Assembly (NCBI GenBank): GCA_964344155.1 | Contig: CAYFMG010000001.1 | Location: 62,001-126,000 of the forward strand | DNA length: 64,000 nt | Direction: 5' to 3' | From: UBA6164 sp964344155 | GTDB taxonomy: Bacteria > Patescibacteriota > Gracilibacteria > BD1-5 > UBA6164 | Translations under genes and position numbers: made by a program | Shown here: positions 53,815 to 63,380 of the stretch, piece after piece | Layout of the letters: every line of letters begins with the position of its first letter | How positions within the stretch are numbered: position 1 is the stretch's first letter | The notes under the pieces: model-generated | Told to the model about the DNA's origin: nothing | The model's input: the letters and a program-made list of their open reading frames with translations, nothing else | Databases searched by the model: none

Positions 53815-55278
53815 TTATTTAGCTTCTCTCCAACTTAGTCATTCTCAAATATCTACTTTTAGAGTTATTGGAGAATCTTTTAAAATATTTTGCATTATGT
53901 TCTTTATCTCTTTTTTTATTAACTCTTCCTCTCATGGATAAACATCAAAAACAAGCTCATCGTGTACTTGCATAATCATTTTTGATTTTAGTTTTTTTGC
54001 TTGTATAAACTCATGAGTTTGTATCATGGCTATTTTTATAATATCAGCACTTGTTCATTGGATTGGCATATTTATAGCCTCTCTTTCTGATGCTTTTTTG
54101 ATTATTTTATTTAAATCATTTATTCAATTTATATATCTTTTTCTTCAAAATAGAGTCTCTACATATTTGTTTTCTTCACAAAATTTTATAGTGTTATCTA
54201 AAAATATTTTTACATCAGGGTATGATTCAAAAAATTTGTCTATATATGTTTTGGCATCTTTCATGCTGATTCATATCATTTTTGATAATCAAAATGAACT
54301 TATTCAGTATATTACTCAAAAGTTTACAGCCTTTGCTATTTTTCTCTCAGAATTTGTTATTGTTGAATTTGGGAATAAAAACTCTGCTGTTTTGTGGTGT
54401 ATATCTAAACCATTTTTGAAAGCATCAAGTAAGTTTTTATCTTGAGACATGATTGCTAGTATTCTTACCTCTACTTGAGAGTAATCTAGTGCTATAATTT
54501 TTCAGTTTTCATATCTAGAAACAAATGCTTCTCTTATCTCTCATGCTATTCCGTTTGATGATGGTATATTTTGAAGGTTTGGATTAGTGCTTGATAATCT
54601 TCATGTTGCTGTAACTGATGAATTATAGCTTGTGTGAACTAGAGAATTATTATCTATTAGATCAAGTAATCACTCTATGTATGTTGATTTAAGTTTTGTG
54701 TAGTGTCTGTAGTCTACTATTTTTTGAGCTACAGGATATTCATGAGCTAATTCTCAAAGTACTTCAGCTGATACAGAGTAACCTGTTTTTGTCTTTTTTC
54801 ACTTTGGTAGGGCTAGTTTTTCAAATAGTATTTCCCCTACTTGTTTTGGTGATTTTATATTAAATTCTTCCCCTACATCATCGTATATGCTTTTTTCCAG
54901 GTTTGATATCTCTTGGTCTAAAAGAATTCAGATTCATTTAAGAGTATCTCTGTCTACACATACTCAGTTTATTTCCATGTCCTTTAATACTTGTATTAGA
55001 GGTATTTCTATATCGTTTAATACTTTGTTTCTATTTGTTTTTTCTTGCTTGTGTTTTTTAAATAGTTTGTGAGTTATATAAACATCTTCAGCAGAATAAA
55101 TACTTGCTTGTTCTAATGCTACATCTCTAAAATTTAGCTTTTTTTTGTTAGTTATATAGTCATAACTAATCATCATATAATTAAATTCTTTACTTGCTAG
55201 TTTATCAAGACTTAATCATTTTATTCCAGGATTTTTAATGTATTCTCAAATCAGAGTATCATATATTTTTGCTTTCAT
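53815..55278 (-). CDS. polA: DNA polymerase I-type (family A) polymerase, short form
   Basis: 487 aa. The polymerase motifs are present: LSSTNPNLQNIP, ALDYSQVEVRILA (motif A Asp), ERKIAKAVNFGVIYG (motif B) and MIMQVHDELVFDVY (motif C). Preceding them is a remnant of the 3'-5' exonuclease fold in which the usual D-x-E start is not present. No 5'-nuclease domain. So it is a Klenow-like fragment with little or no proofreading, roughly half the length of E. coli PolA. Frame ends at TAA 53815; upstream stops exclude a longer N-terminus. It should fill gaps in repair and replication. Confidence 0.92.
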
Positions 55279-55411
55279 AGTTTTTTATTTATTTTAATCG
55301 GTTTTTATTATATTTTTTAGTTTGAGATAGTCAATCTTTTAAGCTTAAATATATATTGACTTTCTTGTATTAATTATTATAATATATTTATTATAAAATT
55401 TAATATTTAAT

Positions 55412-58400
55412 ATGTTAGCTAAACCTTTAAATTTAGAGTTTAAAAACTTTGATAATATATCTGAATTTGTAGAAGATATTGATGATATAAGAACAGTAAA
55501 TGCTTTAAAAACACAAAGACTATTAGATAGTTCTAATAATCTAGAAAATAGTAGACAACTTTTATCTAAATTGGTATCAGGTAATCATGATATAGATCTG
55601 AGTTTTTTTTGAGTAATAGAATCATGATGATATGTTTTACAAAATGATCAAGAATTAACTATTAATGAAGAAAATAATACAGGTCTTGATGATGGAAAAG
55701 AAACTATAGAATGATTGAGATGAATAATTAGTGATTTAGAAATGACACTTATATCTTTGGGAATATATGATATTTTTATTAAATCAGATGATGTTTTAGA
55801 AGAATTATACTACTTTTTTACTAAGTGACCTAAAATAATTCCTGAAAGTTTAATGGATAAAAAAATAGTAGATTTTTTGGAAATAAAACCGGGGTTACAT
55901 AAGATGAAAGAAATATTAGATTTATCACTTGAAGTAGAAGAAATACAAAAAGCAGATTTATCATCTTTAGATCCAGATCTTGAACAATTAAAAGAGTTTT
56001 TTTGAATCGAAGATTTAAGAACTTTTTTAACTAGTTTAAATAAAAATGAGTGAAGAGCTTTTATAAATATAATGGTTATTATTTTTGATTATTATAAAGG
56101 TGTCGATAGAGATGTTTATTTTAGAGAAATATTTGATGGTAAATGTTTATCACTACAAAATGATCTAAAACTAGCTTTAAACCACTTGTATGACAAATAT
56201 AAGACTATTGATAAAACTTATTTTGAAAAACTAGAAAAAGAGCATTTTGAGAATATGTATGAAGAAGTGAAGTTTTTATTAAAAGAACAACAAGATGTCT
56301 ATACTAAGGATGATATAGAGTACTTTGATTTACAATTTGAGTATTTGTTTTCAAAAATATCTTATGATAGTGCTGGTAAAATAAGGTTTTTAAATTATAT
56401 TATAGAGAAAAAAGAAATAGATTTATTGATATTATTATTTCATAAATTTATAGAAAAAAAACAATTATCACTAGATGAATTAGATCTTTCTAAAACAGAT
56501 TTTTTTAAAACTATATTAGAGCATTATAAGGTTGTAGATTCTAGTAGTATAGAAAAAAAACTAGATAATGCTTTGGCTTTATGAGATGATTTAGATTTAA
56601 CGTTAATATATTTAATAAAGACTAAATATTCTTATATAGATATGTTAAGAGAAAAAGATCTACAGGTTTTATTTAAGTATATTTTAAAAAATAGAACAAA
56701 CAAAAACCTTATAGAGTTTATTAAACAAACCCCTTTTCAAATAGATGAAAAAATCCCAAAAATAAAGAAAAAGTGAGTTTACTGTGTAAAAATTTCAAAA
56801 AAATTTATACCAATTAGAAATTATGAGGATTTTTTATCTGTGAATAAAAGGGTAAAAATGGAATATAAAAAAGATATGATTTATAGATTAGCTCTTTGAT
56901 ATGATGAAGATAAGCAAAGTTTTTGTATAGATGTGATTATTTGAAATTTAGTGTTTGAAGACTGGTTACAATCTACTTGAAAATGATATAATTTCGATCA
57001 ATTAATAAGATTTGTATGATATTCTAATTATTTTATGGATTTTCATGATAGAAAGCATACTGGTAAAATTTCAGTATATGATAATAAAATAGTTTGAGAT
57101 ACTTTACAATTAAAAGAAAAACAAGAGAAAAAAGAGGTTTTTACAGAGATAAAAGATGCTTTGAATCACTTAGAAAAAACTAAAAAGACTGATAAAGTAG
57201 AGATTAAACAAGCTATAATAAATCTTAGAAGTGTTATTATGTCTATAGTTTCAGAATCAGTAGCTAGAACTATTAATCCTAGTATTTATGATAATGAGTC
57301 TCCTGTAATTAAAAGCTGAACTAAAATAGATGTAACTAAAAAATCTAGATTATACAATGATTATAAAAATGATTCTCAAAAAACTCAAGAAAAATTAATA
57401 TATCTTGCTACATGAAAAAAATGAATAAATATAGATGCATTGTTGGAAAAATATGATGTAGATAATTCAGAAGAAGAGAGTGTAGATACTATATTAGCTA
57501 AAAATAATTTAAAGGTAGAATACTTACCTATAGATTTGGTTTTGTGACTAGATAAAGAAAAAATAGAAACAGTTAATAGATGAAAAAAAACACAAGCTGA
57601 AAATAGTAAAGAAACTAATTGATATGATAGCTTCCCTAAATATGACTTACTAATTAAAGAACTTCAAACTCTAGGTTATGTTTGAAATATAGTTAATATA
57701 TTAGAAACAGACTCATTTTACAATGTTATTGTTTTAGAGCTTGATTGAGAATTCAAAACTATATTTGTATCAGATAATTATTGAAATGCTACTTATGTAG
57801 TAGATACATATATATCAAAAAGTGATATACAAGATAGTGAGTGAGATATTATAAAAATAATAAAGGATAGAAAAATAGAGTATAAATCTATAAATTTCTC
57901 ATCTAATAATGGCAAAGATATAGAATCATGGAAAAAGAGAATAATCGAAGCACTTTGATTATCTTTAGATAAAAAACAACAAGAAGAATTACAATTGAAA
58001 TCTGATGATGCTTTGTTTAATATTTTGTCTTGAGAATCTATTTTGGCACAAATAAAAACAATGGAAACAAAAAGTTTTCCTATAAAATGGAAAGAATTTG
58101 CTAAAACTTATAATAAAGATAAGCAAAAACAATATGAAAAAATAGATGAAAACTATAATACTGTTATAAGAAGACTTTGATGAAATGCCTATATTAGTTA
58201 TTATAAGAATAGTTCATTGTTTATAAAAGAGTATATGCTTGCCTTATTAAGAAAAGAGTTTGATATTGTAGAGAAAATAGAGTTTAATTTGGTTTTAAAT
58301 CATGAACCTACAGTAAATAAAGATAAAGTAAAAGATTTTGTTTCAAAAGTTAAGTCTTGAAGTATAAAATTAAAAGATAGATCAGACTTAAAGGTTGTAA

Positions 58401-58576
58401 AAGGTACAAAAGATTTATTATTAGATTCTTCTATAGAAATACCTTATTGAGTTACTACGGTAATTTCTTTATTGATTCTTGTATGATGAAATCCAAATGT
58501 TTCAACTTCTCTAGATTATCTTTATGCAATTTTAAATTGAAATACAGAGTTGATTAGATATTTTGAAAGAAAATAA
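55412..58576 (+). CDS. Giant protein of 1054 aa, unrecognised
   Basis: 1054 aa starting MLAKPLNLEFKNFDN. Highly charged, helical, Lys/Glu/Asp-rich throughout with no membrane segments, signal peptide or known catalytic motif. Several segments look like long coiled coils. The middle (about residues 455-560) has a mixed alpha/beta feel (GVYCVKISKKFIPIRNY; RLALGYDEDKQSFCIDVI). Dozens of TGA glycines at scattered places. It is isolated, with its own terminator. It might be a surface/cytoskeletal or interaction protein of this lineage; no function should be assigned. Confidence 0.85.
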
Positions 58577-58608
58577 AAAAAACACTAAAATTTTAGTGTT
58601 TTTTTGTT
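58576..58608. terminator. Bidirectional terminator
   Basis: Stem AAAACACTAAAA/TTTTAGTGTTTT with T-run between the giant gene (+) and ndk (-). Confidence 0.9.
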
Positions 58609-58620
58609 GTTTTTAGTTTA

Positions 58621-59064
58621 TTATAAAACTTCTTCGATTAATTTTGAGTATTCATATACACCCTCACCTTTAAAGAATCTAGCTAGTTCTTTTTCAGCTG
58701 TTTCTTCTGAATCAGAAGCGTGAATTATGTTACCATCAATAGTTAAACCAAAATCACCTCTGATTGATCCTGGTAAAGCTTCAGCTGGATTAGTTGCACC
58801 AGTTAAAGTTCTAACAGTTGAAATAGCGTTTTGACCTCTTACAGCTAATGCTACAACAGGAGTTCTTTTCATATAAGCTTGAATATCTGGAAAGAAAGGT
58901 TTATCAGCTAAGAAATCATAGTGTTCATTAATGATAGCATCATCAAGTTGCATCATTTTCATACCAGCTATAGTTAATCCTTTGTTTTCTAGTCTAGCTA
59001 CAACTTGACCAATTAGACCTCTTTCTACTGTATCTGGTTTTAATAAAATTAAAGTAGTTTGCAT
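58621..59064 (-). CDS. ndk: Nucleoside diphosphate kinase
   Basis: 147 aa, normal length. QTTLILLKPDTVERGLIG, ALAVRGQNAISTVRTLTGAT and the catalytic His in TIDGNIIHASDSEETAEKE. It exchanges the gamma phosphate between NTPs and NDPs, completing nucleotide supply. All its glycines are GGN even though the gene is a conserved housekeeping one, consistent with codon choice for high expression. The start region is the plain AT-rich leader common here. Confidence 0.97.
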   Translation of the reverse strand: MQTTLILLKPDTVERGLIGQVVARLENKGLTIAGMKMMQLDDAIINEHYDFLADKPFFPDIQAYMKRTPVVALAVRGQNAISTVRTLTGATNPAEALPGSIRGDFGLTIDGNIIHASDSEETAEKELARFFKGEGVYEYSKLIEEVL

Positions 59065-59138
59065 AATTTTTATATTAAATATTTAAAATACGGGGGTATT
59101 ATATAGATTTTTAGAAAAAATCAAGAAAAAATTATAAA

Positions 59139-60056
59139 TTAAAATTTTCATGTTTTTCTTAGTATTATATATATAACTACCATTATAAATAAACTTGTAA
59201 ATAATAGGAAGAATATAAATTTGATATTTTCAGTAAAAGGTAGCTCTATATTCATTCAATAAAAGCTTGTTATAAGGGTTAATGGAAGCATAAAAGCTGA
59301 GAAAACTGTAAGTACCTTAATTACAAAGTTTGTTTTAATATCAACCATTGATTTAAAAGCATCTTCTATACTTTCAATATATTCTTGAAGTGTAGTTATT
59401 TCATTTACTATTTGTTCTATTTTATCTTCTAGGTCTTCAAAGTAAACTTCCATTTCTCATCTGTAAAGCTCATTTATAATAGTTTCTAGTTGTTTCAAAA
59501 CTGTTATTTGAGGTTTAAACATATGTTTTAAAAGTATAATATTTCTTTTTTTAACCATTATATCTTTTACTAAATTTGAGCTACTTTTATCATCAAAAAC
59601 TAGAGATTCGATTTCTCTTATATCCAAGGTGATATTTTTTATTACCTTAAACATTTTTTCTAGCATTACTTGAGTTATTTCATAGAGAATATATCAAGTA
59701 GTTACTTTTATATCTTTTTTCTTTGTTGTTATTTTTAGATTTTTATAGTGATTGAATATTTTATTAATATCTCATCATCTAAGTCTTCTAAGTGTTATTA
59801 GAAAATCTTTTCATAAAAAAATATTGAATTCATTTAGTTCATATATTTTCTTTTCTTGATTATATTTTGGAAAATGTAGTATTAAAAAAGAATAAGACTC
59901 ATAGTTATCTATTCTGGCTTTTTGATTTCATTCTAAACAGGCTTCTAAATCAAGTTCATGAATATTGTATTTGTTTAATAATTCTATTGTATTGTTTTTA
60001 CTTAGACCAACAGCATCTACCCATTTAAATGTTCATATTTTTAATTTTCTATTCAT
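59139..60056 (-). CDS. corA: CorA-like magnesium/cobalt transporter
   Basis: 305 aa. A long cytoplasmic N-terminal region with helices ends in two transmembrane segments; the first is followed by the signature YGMNI (from LTVFSAFMLPLTLITSFYGMN). CorA forms pentameric channels taking up Mg2+. The Gly of the GMN motif is coded by TGA. It stands alone between ndk and dapL, same strand as both. Confidence 0.92.
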
Positions 60057-60121
60057 AATCTTTTATTATTATGATATTAATCATAACTATTATATCTTAA
60101 TATTTTCTAAGTCAAACAAAA

Positions 60122-60152
60122 AAAGAGGAGGTAGTGTCACTACCTCCTCTAA
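60122..60152 (-). terminator. Terminator of dapL
   Basis: Strong perfect stem AGAGGAGGTAGTG/CACTACCTCCTCT with T-run on the minus strand, after the dapL stop at 60164. Confidence 0.92.
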
Positions 60153-60163
60153 ATTATCGATTG

Positions 60164-61363
60164 TTACAATTTCAAATTACCGATTTTTTCCAGGGCTTCT
60201 TCAACATTTTCACGCAATGCAAATGCGCTCAGGCGGAAGTAGTCATTTCCAGATTCACCAAATCCTTCACCTGGCGTACATACAACACTACACTCATTAA
60301 GCAGGAGATCAAAGAAATCCCAACCACTCATTCCGTTAGGAGCTTCTGCCCATACGTAAGGAGAGTTGATACCGCCAACACATTCGATATTCATCTTTTC
60401 GAATGTGCTTTTGATCAGAGTTGCATTTTTCATGTAGTATTTGACTTGCTCCATTGTTTCCTCTCGAGCAGTAGTCAGTGCACACAATGCCATAGATTGT
60501 TGGATTTCAGAAACACCATTAAACTTGTAGTTTTGTCTTCTTTCCCAAAGATCTATAAATTTCTCTTCTTTTCCTTGAGAGTTAACACCAACAAAATCGT
60601 TAGATATTGCTGTCCAAGCGGTTCTGATATTTGTGAAACCTGCAGATTTTGATAGGCTACCGATTTCAATTGCTACTTCGTCAGAACCAGGTATTTCAAA
60701 AATACTCTTTGGTATTTTTGAGTCAGTGATGAAATCACAATAAGCAACATCATAGATGATTGCTGAACCTGATGCTCTTGCTATCTTCACCCATTCACTC
60801 AAATGTTCATAGCTTGCACATTCTCCTGTTGGATTGTTTGGAAAACACAGATAGATCAGGGATGGCTTTTCAATCTGAGGAATCTCAGGCAAAAAATCAT
60901 TTTCTTTTGTACAAGGAAGTGTTGTGATCTGATCTCTGCCAGCGAGAATGTTTGAGTTAACATACACTGGATAAACAGGATCTGTTGTATAAACAGGCAT
61001 ATCCATAGGAAACATCTCTTGGATATTTGATGATTCTTCTTTTGCACCTGAAGAGACAATTACGTTTGCCGCTGTGATGTTTTCAGAAAAATCATAGTAT
61101 GTGTCAACGATCGCTTGGCGTAGATCTTGGTTGCCTGTACCACTAGGATAACCAGCATTCGCTATTTCCATTTTATCAATGGAAATATGTCCAGCTTTAC
61201 GTACTTTTTCTACAATTGGTAAAACAGCATCACTGATCCCCAGTCTGATGATTTTTGCATCTGGGTTAGCTGTTTGGAATGTAGCAACCCTTTTTGCAAT
61301 ATCAGCAAAAAGATAGTTTGGTGGAATGTTGTCAAAATTTTCGTTATAAGGAGTCTTGCTCAT
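60164..61363 (-). CDS. dapL: LL-diaminopimelate aminotransferase (DapL)
   Basis: 399 aa. N-terminus PPNYLFADIAKRVATFQ and RLGISDAVLPI match DapL; then GYPSGTGNQDLRQAI, YTTDPVYPVYVNSNI, LCFPNNPTGECASYE, IIYDVAYCDFI and the PLP Lys in IEIGSLSKSAGFTNIRTAW. It makes LL-DAP directly from tetrahydrodipicolinate for lysine and wall synthesis. It has no TGA glycine, higher GC, a consensus promoter (61466-61493) and a purine-rich SD (GAGGG 8 nt before ATG 61363), all unlike its neighbours. An in-frame upstream extension to 61435 lacks an SD. No other dap genes are in the window. Transfer from a standard-code bacterium is likely. Confidence 0.93.
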   Translation of the reverse strand: MSKTPYNENFDNIPPNYLFADIAKRVATFQTANPDAKIIRLGISDAVLPIVEKVRKAGHISIDKMEIANAGYPSGTGNQDLRQAIVDTYYDFSENITAANVIVSSGAKEESSNIQEMFPMDMPVYTTDPVYPVYVNSNILAGRDQITTLPCTKENDFLPEIPQIEKPSLIYLCFPNNPTGECASYEHLSEWVKIARASGSAIIYDVAYCDFITDSKIPKSIFEIPGSDEVAIEIGSLSKSAGFTNIRTAWTAISNDFVGVNSQGKEEKFIDLWERRQNYKFNGVSEIQQSMALCALTTAREETMEQVKYYMKNATLIKSTFEKMNIECVGGINSPYVWAEAPNGMSGWDFFDLLLNECSVVCTPGEGFGESGNDYFRLSAFALRENVEEALEKIGNLKL

Positions 61364-61465
61364 TATTTTCCCTCTATTTGTATTGTTGAAAAATCTATTG
61401 TTACTATAAAAATTGTTACTTCTCGAAACCTCCATTTTTCTAATAAATTGCTTATTAGTGTGCGG

Positions 61466-61493
61466 ATTATAAAGAAGAATGTATTATTGTCAA
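61466..61493 (-). promoter_or_regulatory. Consensus sigma70 promoter of dapL
   Basis: Exact TTGACA (61488-61493) and TATAAT (61466-61471) with 16-nt spacer, reading minus toward dapL about 100 bp downstream. The best promoter match in the window. Confidence 0.85.
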
Positions 61494-61498
61494 CAAAA

Positions 61499-61533
61499 AG
61501 AAAAAAGCCCCAATACATCTGGGGCTTTTTGAT
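61499..61533 (-). terminator. Terminator of the structured RNA, just upstream of the dapL promoter
   Basis: Stem AAAAAGCCCCAGATG/CATTGGGGCTTTTT-type (AAGCCCC/GGGGCTT) with T-run on the minus strand. Separates the RNA candidate from dapL. Confidence 0.88.
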
Positions 61534-61896
61534 TTTTATTGTTGGCAACACAGTATGGTCTACCAACTAGATGATATGTATCACCTAATATATTAGATTT
61601 TAACCTATCTTTGCTAGGAGACTTGTGACCCGCCTAAGGTTTACAAGAACAAAAAACGGGATGACTGTCCACTAATAGAGTTGTTGACGTCCATAATATG
61701 TAGGACTCCACGTAATCTGTGGTTCAGTTTGTTTTTTTGTTCTCAAGGGAACCCAGCTTACCTCGCATTATAACATTTGACCTATACAAGGCTGTTACTT
61801 GGGCATGATTTCCGACCACCCCCTTTAGATACCCTTTTCTTCTAGTTTTTAAAGAACTTAGATCACCTCCTTAAGTATTAAAGCTTAAAAAAACTA
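61502..61896 (-). ncRNA. Second structured RNA candidate, about 395 nt, unassigned
   Basis: On the minus strand a promoter (TTGACT 61924-61929, TATAAA 61902-61907, 16-nt spacer) and the terminator at 61499 enclose a stretch without an open frame, with GC above its surroundings. Helices: AGAACAAAAAAC/GTTTTTTGTTCT (61641-61652 with 61732-61742), GTCC/GGAC (61686-61706), CCAC/GTGG (61708-61722), TAGGTGAT/ATCATCTA near 61567-61590 and GTTGG/CCAAC near 61542-61566. The 5' part has AAGGAGGTGATCTAA (61859-61873) and a boxA-like AGTTCTTTAAAAA (61846-61858). Motifs of tmRNA, SRP or 6S RNA do not fit. Could be a leader of dapL or an independent RNA. Confidence 0.6.
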
Positions 61897-61901
61897 AGTG
61901 T

Positions 61902-61929
61902 TTTATAATTCTTTTTGTATTAAAGTCAA
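61902..61929 (-). promoter_or_regulatory. Promoter of the 61.5-61.9 kb RNA
   Basis: TTGACT (61924-61929) and TATAAA (61902-61907), 16-nt spacer, minus strand. Confidence 0.6.
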
Positions 61930-62065
61930 TAGAAAAAATTAATTTATGTTAAAAACTATAGATGTCAAATATAGCTATAATTATAATGTTATAAAAATTG
62001 ACAAAATACTAATAAAACTTACCTTTTTGTAAAAAATATTGAAGTTTTTTTTGTTGAAAATAAAA

Positions 62066-62162
62066 GCCCCTAGTCACGGGAGCGAGGAATCTTTCGTGGT
62101 TGGTATGAAAGCACTCCTGTGACTAGGGACGGTTCTTTACATGTGCTAGATAGCACTTTTTG
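62066..62162 (+). ncRNA. Short hairpin RNA candidate with two terminator-like stems
   Basis: A long stem CCCTAGTCACGGGAG/CTCCTGTGACTAGGG (14 of 15 pairs, one G-U) encloses a 31-nt loop with an inner CTTTC/GAAAG helix. It is followed by GTGCTA/TAGCAC and a T-run on the plus strand (62143-62161). On the minus strand the same arm is followed by TTTT also. It is GC-rich against the background. No open frame. Not recognised as SRP, 6S or a riboswitch class. Confidence 0.55.
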
Positions 62163-62218
62163 TATGTTCTCCTTCTTTGTAAATTCAATATATATATATT
62201 TATATTTAAGTCAAATAT

Positions 62219-62256
62219 AAAAAAACTCTGATTTTTAAATCAAAGTTTTTTATTAT
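62219..62256. terminator. Terminator of the PAS histidine kinase
   Basis: Stem AAAACTCTGATTT/AAATCAAAGTTTT, T-run on the minus strand after the TAA at 62253. Confidence 0.8.
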
Positions 62257-63302
62257 AGTTTAAATTTTATTGTAAACTCACTTCACTTCCCTTCTTTTGA
62301 TTTTACTTCTATTTTACCTCATAGTCTATCAATTATTTTTTTAACAATAGGAAGTCATAGTCAAGTTCATTCTATATCTCTTGTTTGCTCTGTTTTTATT
62401 CTTGTAAAATCATCAAATAATACATCTAGATCTTCTTCTTTTAATCAAAATCAATTATCTATAAAACTAATTGTTAATTTGTTATTTTTTATAAAAGATT
62501 TTATTTTTATTTTTCATCAGCTTTGAGTATATTTTATAGCATTTGAAAGTAGGTTTGTTAATACAAGTTTTAATTTACTAGGGTCTGTACTAAATATAAG
62601 TTTGTCATACTCTACATCCACGGTTAATTTTTGCTCTTTTTTGTTTGCTAGAACCTTTAATTCATCATGAGTTTCTGTTATAAGATCTTTTATATTAATA
62701 GCTTCCATATAAAAAGTATCTTCTCATGATTCAAGCTTTTTTAAATCAAGAAGCTCTCATATCAAGTCTATAAGTCTACCAGTTGTATTATAAACTTTAT
62801 TTAAGTAAGTTTTAGCTTCATTATCAATAACTCATAGATCTCAATCTATAATCATTGATAAGTATCACTTTACACTTGTTAAAGGTGTTCTTAATTCGTG
62901 AGTTGCAGTATTTAAAAATTCATCTTTTATTTTATTTATTTGTTTAAGAGTTTCAATCTCTCTTAAATCAGTCATTATTCATACTGATCATCAGTCAGGA
63001 AGAGGTGCTCAACTAAGAAAAACAGGTATTTTTTCTCCGTCTTTTGTTAATAGATTTCATTCATATGTACTAGGTTTTCATCAAGTTTCTCATAATTTTC
63101 TTTCTCTTTCATTTACTTCTTTTACTGTTTTTTTACTCTCTTCATCCCAGAAGTCATAAGACTCCCTTCATATCATTTCTTCTAAAGTATATCATACTAG
63201 ATTACAAAAATTTGGATTTGCATATATAGTTTTTTCATCTTTATCTCAAATCCATACGCTTTCTGACATATGTTCTACAATTGTTTTGAAGTTATCATTC
63301 AT
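62253..63302 (-). CDS. PAS-domain sensor histidine kinase
   Basis: 349 aa. No transmembrane helix. A PAS domain (VEHMSESVWIGDKDEKTIYA; YTLEEMIGRESYDFW) runs to residue 120, then HisKA with TATHELRTPLTSVKGYL, then the ATPase domain (NLLSNAIKYTQ, FIDNGFGL, GTGLGLPIVKKI). It is soluble, so it likely senses an internal cue. The response regulator gene lies about 75 bp upstream on the same strand (63380-64000), so the two probably form a two-component pair. GTGLGL glycines are TGA. Confidence 0.93.
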
Positions 63303-63345
63303 AATTAGAAAAATTATAAAATTAATATATATCTATATTCTAGAT

Positions 63346-63380
63346 AAAAAAACAATAAAATCAAATTTTATTGTTTTTTT
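63346..63380 (-). terminator. Terminator of the receiver-domain gene
   Basis: Stem AAAAACAATAAAAT/ATTTTATTGTTTTT with a T-run on the minus strand, separating it from the histidine kinase gene. Confidence 0.8.

Noticed and set aside
61650..61760. RNase P RNA on the plus strand (ATGACTGTCCAC and GAACCCAGCTTACC resemble its 3' conserved parts)
   Set aside because: No GAGGAAAGUCC-like 5' partner upstream, no ACAGAA, about 75 nt between pieces that should be nearly adjacent, and promoter/terminator point to the minus strand.
61859..61876. 3' end of a 16S rRNA gene on the plus strand (GATCACCTCCTTA)
   Set aside because: No other 16S sequence precedes it apart from a short TTAGATACCC; no rRNA helices fit. 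Treated as an SD-complement in an RNA instead.
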